A stretch of 64,000 nucleotides of DNA. Source: Prescottella sp. R16 (GTDB lineage: Bacteria; Actinomycetota; Actinomycetes; Mycobacteriales; Mycobacteriaceae). The stretch is taken from NCBI RefSeq assembly GCF_030656875.1, contig NZ_CP130943.1, positions 4,278,001 through 4,342,000 on the forward strand, given 5' to 3'. A program made the translations under genes and the position numbers. Shown here piece by piece: positions 43,817 to 51,424 of the stretch. The notes beneath the pieces were generated by a model that saw only the letters and a program-made list of their open reading frames with translations, searched no databases and had not been told where the DNA came from. Position 1 is the first letter of the stretch. Each line of letters starts with the position of its first letter.

Positions 43817-45286
43817 TCAGGCCCCGGCAGGAAGCACGGACGGGGCGGGGTGGGGTGCAGCAGGCTCGGCACGCGCGGCCAGCGCGGCATTCGTACCGGC
43901 GATCCGGCCCATCGTGAGGGCGTTCGCGACGGCGTTGCCGCCGCCCACGTAGCGGAGGCCGAGGATTCCGGCTCCGGCCTCACCGGCCGCGTAGAGTCCG
44001 TCGACCGGACGGCCGGTCCGGTCCAGAACGGATGCGTTGCCGTCGATCTCGACGCCCGCGTGGGTGCACACGAGTTCGGCGGGCAGCAGTCGCGCCGCGT
44101 AGTACGGTCCCTGCGCGATCGGATCCGGGTCCGTGGTGGAGCCCTTGTTGGCGAGGGTGCGGTGGCGCAGGAAGTCGTCGTCGGCGCCGTGGGGAAGCTG
44201 GGCGTTCCAACGTGCGACGGCCGCCTCGAGGGCATCGGCGGGAACATTCATCGCCCGAGCGAGTTCGGTGAGCGAGTCCGCGCGGAGCGTCCGCCCGGAG
44301 TCGGCCTCGTCGAGCACTCGTTCGGGGGCCCAATCGGCGTATCCCGCCGGGAGTTCCGTCCGCGCCTTCTCGTCGAAAACGATCCAGGCACCGCCCGGTT
44401 GGGCGTCGATGATCCCGGTGGAGACCGCGTACGACGCGTCCTCGTCCATGAACCGCCGACCCTCTCCGTTGATGTAGATCCGCGACTTGGGCGGGAAGCC
44501 GGACTGCCAGTGGTGGTAGCGCTGGAAGTACACCGTCGGCAGCATCAGGCCCCAGCCCTCGCCGGCGACGGACGCGTCCACCTGTTCCCCGAAGGCCAGG
44601 TGGTCGCCCTGACTACCCTCGGCGGCCACGACGAACAGCGAGTCTCCGCCCTTGTTCGCATCCGGATAGAGGCGGTCGACCAACTCCTTGTTCTGCGCGA
44701 ACCCGCCGCTGGCGATCACCACCGCCGACGCCCGAACCTCGATGTCGTCGGCGACGACGCCCACGACGCGGTCGTCCTCGACGAGCAACGACTGCACGCG
44801 GGTGTTCAGGACCACCTCGACGCCGCGGTCGCGGCGGGCCCGGTCGAGTACCTGGACCAGGCCGTAACCCTGGTCCTTGGGGACGTGACCGCGCCACACG
44901 TCCTCGACACCGGCCTGGGCCAGGCCCGGCATGTGGGCGTTGGCCGACTCGCGGGCCGGGATCTCGACGCCCAGGTCGATGAGCCATTCGAGGGTGGGTC
45001 CGGCGTTTTCGCAGAACGCGCGGATCAGGCCCGGGTTGAGCATCCAGTGGTTGAGGTCCATGTAGTGCTGGAAGAACTTCTCGGCGGTGTCCTCGATGCC
45101 GAGACCGCGCTGGACGCTGGTGCCGGCGGCGGTGAACAGGCCCGCCGACAGTTGCGTCGAGCCGCCCAGTTCGGTCTGCGACTCGAACAGCAGCACGGAT
45201 GCGCCCTGCTCGGCCGCGGACACCGCGGCCGCGAGTCCGGCTCCGCCGCCGCCGATCACGACGACGTCCCAGTTGTCTTCACTCAT
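43817..45286 (-). CDS. FAD-binding dehydrogenase (fumarate reductase / KstD superfamily)
   Basis: This 489-aa flavoprotein has VVVIGGGGAGLAAA (near 8-21) and FESQTELGGSTQLSAG (near 34-49) for FAD. A central capping domain with RIYINGEGRRFMDED (near 273-287) follows, and the C-terminal flavin segment is GLYAAGEAGAG / GLRYVGGGNAVANAL. It lacks the KstD YAGAG tyrosine motif seen at 2560-4263, so it is not a simple paralogue of that enzyme. GGAGGAG precedes the ATG, and the start overlaps the SDR stop by 4 nt. It probably desaturates or reduces an alicyclic substrate; the exact reaction is unknown. Confidence 0.8.
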   Translation of the reverse strand: MSEDNWDVVVIGGGGAGLAAAVSAAEQGASVLLFESQTELGGSTQLSAGLFTAAGTSVQRGLGIEDTAEKFFQHYMDLNHWMLNPGLIRAFCENAGPTLEWLIDLGVEIPARESANAHMPGLAQAGVEDVWRGHVPKDQGYGLVQVLDRARRDRGVEVVLNTRVQSLLVEDDRVVGVVADDIEVRASAVVIASGGFAQNKELVDRLYPDANKGGDSLFVVAAEGSQGDHLAFGEQVDASVAGEGWGLMLPTVYFQRYHHWQSGFPPKSRIYINGEGRRFMDEDASYAVSTGIIDAQPGGAWIVFDEKARTELPAGYADWAPERVLDEADSGRTLRADSLTELARAMNVPADALEAAVARWNAQLPHGADDDFLRHRTLANKGSTTDPDPIAQGPYYAARLLPAELVCTHAGVEIDGNASVLDRTGRPVDGLYAAGEAGAGILGLRYVGGGNAVANALTMGRIAGTNAALAARAEPAAPHPAPSVLPAGA

Positions 45287-46080
45287 GAGAGAACTCCTCC
45301 CGTTTCGGCGAGGATGCGGTGGTAGAGCCCGTTGGACACCAGGCCGCCGTCCACCGTCATCTCGCTGCCGTTCATGTACGTCGACCGGTCGGACAGCAGG
45401 AACAGGACCGCATCGGTGATCTCGTCGACGGTGCCCATGCGTGCTGCGGGAATGCTCGCCAGTGAAGCCTCGACGAAGGCGTCCGCTCCCCCGACGAGAG
45501 CGGTGCCCACCAGTCCGGGGTGCACGGAGTTCACCCGGATGCCCCAGGACGCGAACTGTCCGGCCGCCGACTTCGACAGCCCGGTCAGTCCCCACTTGCT
45601 CGCCGCGTACGCCGCCGAGAAGTACCCGATCTGGCCGGAGATCGACGAGATGTTCACGATCGATCCGCCGCCGCTCTCCCGCATCAGCGGTGCGGCGGCC
45701 TTCATCCCGTAGAACGGGCCGAACAGATTGATGCGCAGGGTCAGTTCCCAGACGTCGTCCGGGGTGTCCATGAACTCGCGGCGGCGGCTGATGCCGGCGT
45801 TGTTGACCAGACCGCCGAGTTCGCCCTTGGTGGAACGAATCTCGTCGATCACACGAGCCCATGCCGCGGAGTCGGCGACGTCGAGTTCGTGCGCCGACGC
45901 GCTGCCACCGGCGGCCGCGATCTCGGCCGTGACCGCGGAGGTGTCCGCGATGTCGGCGACGCACACGTGCACGCCCTGCGCGGCGAGCGCCTTGGCGTGG
46001 TTGGCACCCATGCCGCCGGCGGCGCCGGTGACGAGGACGACGTTCGGGTAGCCGATCACTTCGGACTTCGAATCAGACAT
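45283..46080 (-). CDS. SDR-family oxidoreductase
   Basis: This 265-aa classical SDR has TGAAGGMG (near 19), an acidic strand end VADIAD that favours NAD(H), NNAGISRRREF (near 93), a catalytic Ser in NISSISGQ (near 146) and YAASK (near 161). The C-terminal NGSEMTVDGGL is typical. Its start overlaps the preceding SDR by 8 nt and its end overlaps the FAD dehydrogenase by 4 nt, so translation is coupled. It probably oxidises a cyclic or secondary alcohol in the same pathway as its neighbour SDR. Confidence 0.82.
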   Translation of the reverse strand: MSDSKSEVIGYPNVVLVTGAAGGMGANHAKALAAQGVHVCVADIADTSAVTAEIAAAGGSASAHELDVADSAAWARVIDEIRSTKGELGGLVNNAGISRRREFMDTPDDVWELTLRINLFGPFYGMKAAAPLMRESGGGSIVNISSISGQIGYFSAAYAASKWGLTGLSKSAAGQFASWGIRVNSVHPGLVGTALVGGADAFVEASLASIPAARMGTVDEITDAVLFLLSDRSTYMNGSEMTVDGGLVSNGLYHRILAETGGVLS

Positions 46081-46909
46081 GGCGCGAACCACCGTCGACG
46101 GCGATGGCGTGGCCGGTGACGTAGCGGGCGCTGTCCGAGAGCAGGAACAGCAGCGGCCCGAAGACCTCCTCGGGCGAGCCGAGGCGGTGCAGCGGCACCA
46201 CATCGAGGGCGTGCGCGAGCGCGGCCGGGTCCTCTTGGACCCACCGGGTCATCTCGGTGTCGATGTAGCCGGGGGCGATGGCGTTGACGCGAATACCCTT
46301 GTCGCCCAGTTCGACCGCGAGCGACTCGGTGAGATGTGCGACGGCCGCCTTGGACGTGCAGTACGCGCCGCGGCCGCGGCGGATGCGCAACGCCGACACC
46401 GACGACATGTTCACGATCGCGCTGCCGGGCGCCATGTGCCGGGCCGCGGCCTGGGCACCGAACAGCACTCCTTCGACGTTGACGTCGAGGGTTGCCGCGA
46501 TCTGCTCGGGCGTGATCTCCTCGACCAGCGCGAACGGGAAGATACCCGCGTTGTTGATCCAGAAGTCGATGCGGCCGAACTCCTTCAGCGCGGTCTGCGC
46601 GAGAGCCTCGTGCTCGTCTGCCTCGGTGACGTCGATGCGGGCACCGACCACGCGTCCAGGGGTCTCGGCAAGCGAGTGCGCAGCGAGTGCGGCGTTGATC
46701 TCGTCGGCGGTGGCCGTCATCTGCTCTTCGTTGATGTCGGCACCGACGACGTCGACGCCGCGGGCGGCGAGACCGGCAGTGAAGGCGGCGCCCATGCCCC
46801 GGGCGGCACCGGTGACGACGGCGACCTTGCCGGCCATCTCCGGGTACAGCGCGGTCATCTGGGACGCGTCGGTGCGGCCGGGGTTCTGGGTGTCGACGGT
46901 TTCGGTCAT
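46073..46909 (-). CDS. SDR-family oxidoreductase
   Basis: This 278-aa SDR has a 28-residue N-terminal extension before the Rossmann strand. TGAARGMG is near 34-41, VGADIN ends the second strand, NNAGIFPFAL is near 120, the catalytic Ser is in NMSSVSA and Tyr-Lys in YCTSK near 182. GGAGGAAAA precedes the ATG at 46909, so this start was preferred over the longer frame to 46933. It is the second gene of the IclR-linked operon. Two adjacent SDRs with different sequence suggest two successive alcohol oxidations or a stereo-specific pair. Confidence 0.82.
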   Translation of the reverse strand: MTETVDTQNPGRTDASQMTALYPEMAGKVAVVTGAARGMGAAFTAGLAARGVDVVGADINEEQMTATADEINAALAAHSLAETPGRVVGARIDVTEADEHEALAQTALKEFGRIDFWINNAGIFPFALVEEITPEQIAATLDVNVEGVLFGAQAAARHMAPGSAIVNMSSVSALRIRRGRGAYCTSKAAVAHLTESLAVELGDKGIRVNAIAPGYIDTEMTRWVQEDPAALAHALDVVPLHRLGSPEEVFGPLLFLLSDSARYVTGHAIAVDGGSRHV

Positions 46910-46979
46910 GATCGGGTTTTCCTCCAAAAACAATGTTCTGCAAAAGATTCGGGTTGTTCACCCACCGAGCCCCGAGGTG

Positions 46980-47465
46980 TCAGGACTGCGGGGCCTGATC
47001 GTCCCGGCGGACGGCGCGGTGCGCGATGAGCCACCGGCCGCCCTCTCGCACCACTCGGTCGGTGACGGTGGTGAACCGCACGAGGCGGGAATCGCCGCCG
47101 ATCCGGGTCGCGACGATCTGCAGGTAGGCGCGGACCTCGAACTCGTCGCCACCGCCGTTCTCGTCGCCACCGCCGTTCTCGTCGCCGCCGACTCTTTCGA
47201 CGGCGATATTGGTGAGCACGTGCCGGTGCACCTCGCCCGCGACGGACGCGTTCGCGAAGAACCCGTCGGCGAACTCGGTGAGCGCGGCGGTTCCCACGAC
47301 GGGGGCCGGGTAGCTGGGCGAGTGGAATTCGCCGCCGGCCGTGAAAGTGGCCGCCCACTCGGCTGCGTGCCCCTCGTCGACGAGGTGGCTCTGCCGGCCG
47401 TAGAGCTGGTGGATCTCCACGAAGTCGGTTGCATCGATGCCGGCGTGGCTCTCGGTACGGGTCAT
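46980..47465 (-). CDS. SnoaL-like protein with internal 6-residue repeat
   Basis: This 161-aa NTF2-fold protein has family segments DFVEIHQLYGRQSHLVDEG, WAATFTAGGEFHSP, GTAALTEFADGFF and WLIAHRAVRRDD. A glycine/acidic loop (about residues 92-108) repeats the unit GGDENG because of an 18-bp DNA repeat at 47142-47189. The ATG at 47465 follows GAGGAG. It is the first gene of the operon and divergent from iclR, with direct repeats between them. It is a likely small hydratase or isomerase, with no assigned reaction. Confidence 0.7.
   Translation of the reverse strand: MTRTESHAGIDATDFVEIHQLYGRQSHLVDEGHAAEWAATFTAGGEFHSPSYPAPVVGTAALTEFADGFFANASVAGEVHRHVLTNIAVERVGGDENGGGDENGGGDEFEVRAYLQIVATRIGGDSRLVRFTTVTDRVVREGGRWLIAHRAVRRDDQAPQS
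47142..47189. repeat. In-frame 18-bp tandem repeat
   Basis: Two identical 18-bp copies (47142-47159, 47160-47177) are followed by a partial third (to about 47189). They lie inside the SnoaL gene and encode a Gly-Gly-Asp-Glu-Asn-Gly-type loop. Copy-number change would keep the frame. Confidence 0.85.
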
Positions 47466-47527
47466 GAAGGAACTCCTCGGGACGACACCGGTGCAGTCCC
47501 GCTCGGGATTGCACCACCTCGCCATAC

Positions 47528-47560
47528 GTGCGATAATCGAACGCGTTGTGCGATTAACGA
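47528..47560. promoter_or_regulatory. IclR operator: paired direct repeats
   Basis: GTGCGATAATCGA (47528-47540) and GTGCGATTAACGA (47548-47560) are direct repeats with a 20-bp period, two helical turns. The first contains the palindrome CGAT-A-ATCG. They lie between the divergent SnoaL operon and iclR. Confidence 0.6.
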
Positions 47561-47603
47561 GAAGCGTAGGTGTCCCACCTCACACGCGTCAAGGGAGTGA
47601 GTC

Positions 47604-48344
47604 ATGCCCTCTGCTGGTATCGATGAGCAGATGAACGAAGGTTCCAGGAAAGTTGTTGGCGTACAGGTCGATTCGAGGATGTCGAAGACTTTGCACAACG
47701 GACTCGAGATCCTCGAGTTACTGGCCCGACACAAGCACGGGCTGACGACCACCGAGATCGCGGAAGGCATCAGTGTGCACCGGACGGTCGCGGACCGACT
47801 GGTACGCACGTTGGAGGCGCACCGGCTGTCCCGACGCACCGAGAGCAAGCGCATCCTGCTCGGGGCGGGACTCGTCACCCTCGCCGGCGCGGTGGAGCAG
47901 GATCTGCGCGAACTCGCCGGGCCGATCCTCGAGGAACTCGCGGACACGGCGCACGCGACGGCCCACCTCGCAGTACGGGAGGGCGAGGACGCCGTGCGCG
48001 CCCTGATGGTGATCGAGCCCCGGAACTCCCGTGCCCATGTGGGTTTCCATCCCGGTCAGGTCGATCCGATCGACCGCGGGTCGGCGGGGTTGGCGATGCT
48101 GGCGGCACTGCCGCCGCGGGAGGGCGAACGCCCCGAGGTCACTCGAGCCCGCGAGCGCGGCTTCGCGGTGACCTCGGGGGAGGTGACTCATTCGGTCACG
48201 GGCATCTCGGCCACATTGCCGAACCGCCGGCCCGCCGACCTGGTGAGCATCGGTGTCTCGGTGTTCGACTCGTCCGAGGAGCAGAAGCTGGGCGAGGCGG
48301 TCATGGCCGCGGCCCGGCGGTTGGGGGCGCTACTGCTGCGCTGA
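47604..48344 (+). CDS. IclR-family transcriptional regulator
   Basis: This 246-aa IclR-type protein has a 25-residue leader, then the winged helix-turn-helix at about 27-85 (LTTTEIAEGISVHRTVADRL). The effector domain spans about 100-245 with DPIDRGSAGLAMLAAL (near 153-168) and THSVTGISATLP (near 194). AAGGGAG precedes the ATG. It is divergent from the operon running from 47465 to 41852, with paired direct repeats in the gap, and is the probable regulator of that operon. Confidence 0.87.
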   Translation: MPSAGIDEQMNEGSRKVVGVQVDSRMSKTLHNGLEILELLARHKHGLTTTEIAEGISVHRTVADRLVRTLEAHRLSRRTESKRILLGAGLVTLAGAVEQDLRELAGPILEELADTAHATAHLAVREGEDAVRALMVIEPRNSRAHVGFHPGQVDPIDRGSAGLAMLAALPPREGERPEVTRARERGFAVTSGEVTHSVTGISATLPNRRPADLVSIGVSVFDSSEEQKLGEAVMAAARRLGALLLR

Positions 48345-48360
48345 CGCGGGTGTTGCGGGT

Positions 48361-48396
48361 CAGAAGCGGGCCGGAGGGAATCCTGACCCGCTTCTG
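48361..48396 (+). terminator. Hairpin after iclR
   Basis: Perfect 10-bp arms, CAGAAGCGGG (48361-48370) and CCCGCTTCTG (48387-48396), have a 16-base loop, starting 16 nt after the iclR stop. An alternative GGGTCAG/CTGACCC pairing overlaps it. It is weak as a rho-independent terminator because no U-tract follows. Confidence 0.5.
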
Positions 48397-48416
48397 TCCG
48401 GCCAACGCTGTGTCGC

Positions 48417-48447
48417 TTGACTCTGACACCGTGTGAGACTGCAGACT
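48417..48447 (+). promoter_or_regulatory. MerR-type promoter with 19-bp spacer and central dyad
   Basis: TTGACT (48417-48422) and CAGACT (48442-48447) are 19 bp apart. The dyad TCTGACAC-C-GTGTGAGA (48422-48438) fills the spacer, as in MerR-activated promoters. The GTG start at 48455 is 7 nt after the -10, so the mRNA is probably leaderless. Confidence 0.65.
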
Positions 48448-48454
48448 CACTTCC

Positions 48455-49306
48455 GTGACCGACCCCTCGAAGCTGATGTCCATCGGCCGCTTTTCCTCGT
48501 TGAGCAGGATCAGCGTGCGGATGCTGCGGCACTACGACGCAAGCGGTGTGCTGGTTCCCGCCGCGGTCGATGGTGCCAGCGGATATCGCTGGTATTCGCC
48601 GGAGCAACTGGGTGATGCCCGCCGCATTCGGCAGCTGCGTGACGTCGGGTTCGGCGTGTCCGCCATCGGAGCCCTGCTCGCCGTGTTCGGCACCCCCGCG
48701 TACGACGCTGCGCTGCGATCGCAGCGCCAGGCACTCGTGGACGAGGCCGCCTCGGCCCGGCATCGGCTGACCCTCATCGAGCACATGCTCGACCAAGCCG
48801 AAATGGAGAACACCATGTCCGACATCGACGTTCAATTGATCGACATCCCCGCGCAGACGCTGGTGGCGCTGCGCGGGACGGTACCGGACTACGCCGCCGA
48901 AGGGCAGCTGTGGGGGCGTTTCATGCCCGAGCTTCAGCGGCAGAAGATCGCGATGGCCGGTCCGGGCGGCTGCATCGAACACGACGACGAATTCCGGGAA
49001 TCCGACGTCGACGAATCGGTGTTCGTGGAAATCGAGGACGGCATCGAGGTCCGAGCCCCGCTCCTCGCGCTGCACTTCCCGGCTCGCCGCGCGGTGCGCG
49101 CAACCGTGACGGGCCCGTTCGCCGAGGTGATCCCGCAGGCACACGAGCGGATCGCGGCCTTCATCGGTGACAACGGTCTACGGATCGCTCGTACCGACGA
49201 CGATGTCTCGACCCACCACTTCAACGTCTATCTCACCGACCCCAGCCAGGTGCCCGAGTCGGAGGCCGTGACGTCGGTAACCGTCCCGGTCGTCCGACTC
49301 GGCTGA
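48455..49306 (+). CDS. MerR regulator with GyrI-like effector domain
   Basis: This 283-aa MerR-family activator of the BltR/BmrR type has a helix-turn-helix at about 8-75 (SIGRFSSLSRISVRMLRHYD, then GYRWYSPEQL). A dimerisation helix follows at about 85-115. The C-terminal GyrI-like (AraC effector-binding) domain (about 125-283) starts at DVQLIDIPAQTLVALRG and ends VTSVTVPVVRL. It starts with GTG at 48455 directly after its own promoter. No efflux gene is adjacent, so autoregulation is the only target suggested by position. The ligand is probably a hydrophobic or cationic drug-like molecule. Confidence 0.85.
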   Translation: MTDPSKLMSIGRFSSLSRISVRMLRHYDASGVLVPAAVDGASGYRWYSPEQLGDARRIRQLRDVGFGVSAIGALLAVFGTPAYDAALRSQRQALVDEAASARHRLTLIEHMLDQAEMENTMSDIDVQLIDIPAQTLVALRGTVPDYAAEGQLWGRFMPELQRQKIAMAGPGGCIEHDDEFRESDVDESVFVEIEDGIEVRAPLLALHFPARRAVRATVTGPFAEVIPQAHERIAAFIGDNGLRIARTDDDVSTHHFNVYLTDPSQVPESEAVTSVTVPVVRLG

Positions 49307-49503
49307 CGGCGGAGCGTTGCGGGTCAGCGAGAAATTCTGGTCCGCAACGCGACACCGGCCGCCAGGCACACGACCGCGGCCGCGCTCGACACCAGCGGGC
49401 TCATCGACCAACCGCCGATATGGGTGGCGACGAACGCGACGGCCACGAAGACGACTCCAGCGCCGCCGGCTGCTGCCGGGCGGCGCTGGACTCGGAGACC
49501 TGC

Positions 49504-51420
49504 TCAGCCACCGATGGTGGCGTCCGCGTCCCGGTCGGCCGGGACGGTGAGCGTCGGGTCGGTGGCGGCCGCGATGGCCTCCTCGAACTCGCGCTGTCCC
49601 ACCTGTGATCCGAGTACGAGTGCGAGGCGCGCGAGGAAACCCTCACGGTCGTTCTCGTCGACCTGGTCGAGGGCGTCGGACAGGCCCATCCACACGTTCT
49701 CGCGGCGCAGCTCGGCCGGGTCGATGGCCGGTCCGCTGTCGACGACGGCGCTGGCACCGGTGGGCGCGTCGCCCAGCGAGAGGTGGCGCGCGACGTCGTC
49801 GATGCGTCCGACGCCGTCGATGCGGCACAGCAGCACACCGTCGGGGCGGATCACGAACACCTCGCCGTCCCGCGCGCCGAGTGCGGACGCGACACCGCCG
49901 TCGGCGTCGGGAACCACCGCGACGGACGCGTCCGAGGTGTCGCTGCCGACCAGGATGGCGCGCACCGACTCCGGAGCCAGCGCACCGGCGAGGGTCGCGC
50001 TCGCGGCGGCGAGGGCGGCGGCATCGACGTTCACGCCGAGGACCGCGAAACCGTTGCCGCGCAATGTGTCGAGCGACGTCTCGGTGCCGTCGGCGGTCAC
50101 CACACGGCGGTCCTCGACCGGGTCGCCCGCGGCGATGCCCTCGGCGTCGGCCGGCGTGGGCCACGTGAGCGGGGAGATCCGCGCGTTGGTGGCGCTGGAC
50201 TGGCGCGGGTTGATGAGGTGGCTGAACTCGGGGCGGGTCACCGACAGCGCGAGGATCGCGTCGCGGGTGGTCAGGTAGCCGTGGCTGCCGGGCGACATGA
50301 TGAGCGTGCTCTTGCCGGCGTTGGCGACGTTCTGTTGCCACGCGTCGTGACGCTCCACCGAGTACGCCTGCAGCAGGTCGGGACTCGCGTTGCCGTGGAT
50401 GACGGCGGCCAGCTGCCACGCCAGGGTCTCGGCGTCCTCCATGCCCGAGTTCAGGCCGCGGACACCGAAGATCGGGACCAGGTGGGCCGCGTCGCCGGCG
50501 AACAGCAGGCGGCCGTGCGTGAAGTCGGGCAGCGCAAGGGCGCGGGCGCTGTAGAAGCCGTGCCACTCGAGCGTCCAGGGCAGGTCGTTCTGTAGCCATT
50601 CGAGATGCTTGGTGATGCGGGCCCGGATGCGGTCTTCCTGGGTCTCGATCTCGGCGTCCTCGGACGGGTCGAGCTGGTAGTCGATGCGCCAGATGTTCTT
50701 GGGCTGCTTGTGCATGATGATCGTCGAGCCGGGGTTGCTCGGCGGATCGAACCAGACCATGCGCTCGGCCGGCAGCTCGGATTCCCAGTGGATGTCGGCG
50801 ATGACGTAGCGGCCGTCGTAGTTGTTGCCCTGCATCCGGAGTCCGGCGAGCTCGCGCATGCGGCTGCGGCCACCGTCGGCGGCCACGACCCAGCGGGCCC
50901 GCAGGTGGCGCTTGCCGTCGGCGCAGTCGACCTCGAGGGTGACCTCGTCGTCGGCGCGCAGCACGCCCGCGATGCTCGCGGACCAGTGCAGCGTGATGAG
51001 CGGGTTCTTCTCGATCGTGTCGACCATGATCTGCTCGAACTCCGACTGGGAGACGTTGATCATGGGCGGGCGCACGTCGTGGTCGGCGTTACGCATCTGG
51101 AAGTGCAGCACCTGCTGGTCGCGGTAGAAGCTTCGGCCACCGACCCACGGCAGCACGATCTTCTCGAGCTCGGCACCGAAGCCGAGGCGCGCGGCGGCCT
51201 CGAGGCTGTGGCGGGAGATGCAGATCGCGCGGCTGCCGAACGACACCTGGTCGGCGGCCTCGAGGATCGTGACGGGGATACCGCGCTGCGCGAGGCCGAG
51301 TGCGACGGCCATGCCGACGGGGCCGGCGCCGACGATGACGACCGGAAGGACCTCGTCGGCGGGCGTCATCGACTCGAAGACCGACGCCGCGTACTTCTTG
51401 GGCTGGTAGTAGGTCGACAC
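49504..51420 (-). CDS. FAD-dependent aromatic hydroxylase (MhpA-like) with DUF2783-like C-terminus
   Basis: This 638-aa class A flavoprotein hydroxylase of the PHBH superfamily is related to 3-(3-hydroxyphenyl)propionate hydroxylase. It has GAGPVGMAVALG for FAD (near 31), the DG motif VVAADGGRSRMRE (near 186), and the GD motif LLFAGDAAHLVP (near 315) followed by RGLNSGMEDAETLAWQL. A thioredoxin-like C-terminal region covers about 430-570. The last 65 residues contain LSDALDQVDENDREGF, which resembles DUF2783, usually a separate small gene beside such enzymes. GTG at 51420 is 4 nt after the MHS transporter stop. It probably ortho-hydroxylates an imported phenolic acid. Confidence 0.82.
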   Translation of the reverse strand: MSTYYQPKKYAASVFESMTPADEVLPVVIVGAGPVGMAVALGLAQRGIPVTILEAADQVSFGSRAICISRHSLEAAARLGFGAELEKIVLPWVGGRSFYRDQQVLHFQMRNADHDVRPPMINVSQSEFEQIMVDTIEKNPLITLHWSASIAGVLRADDEVTLEVDCADGKRHLRARWVVAADGGRSRMRELAGLRMQGNNYDGRYVIADIHWESELPAERMVWFDPPSNPGSTIIMHKQPKNIWRIDYQLDPSEDAEIETQEDRIRARITKHLEWLQNDLPWTLEWHGFYSARALALPDFTHGRLLFAGDAAHLVPIFGVRGLNSGMEDAETLAWQLAAVIHGNASPDLLQAYSVERHDAWQQNVANAGKSTLIMSPGSHGYLTTRDAILALSVTRPEFSHLINPRQSSATNARISPLTWPTPADAEGIAAGDPVEDRRVVTADGTETSLDTLRGNGFAVLGVNVDAAALAAASATLAGALAPESVRAILVGSDTSDASVAVVPDADGGVASALGARDGEVFVIRPDGVLLCRIDGVGRIDDVARHLSLGDAPTGASAVVDSGPAIDPAELRRENVWMGLSDALDQVDENDREGFLARLALVLGSQVGQREFEEAIAAATDPTLTVPADRDADATIGG

Positions 51421-51424
51421 TGAT

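Noticed and set aside
40466..45325. 1619-codon open frame on the plus strand
   Set aside because: It crosses several genes with clear motifs on both strands, including terminators, and its composition is Arg/Gly-rich shadow sequence.
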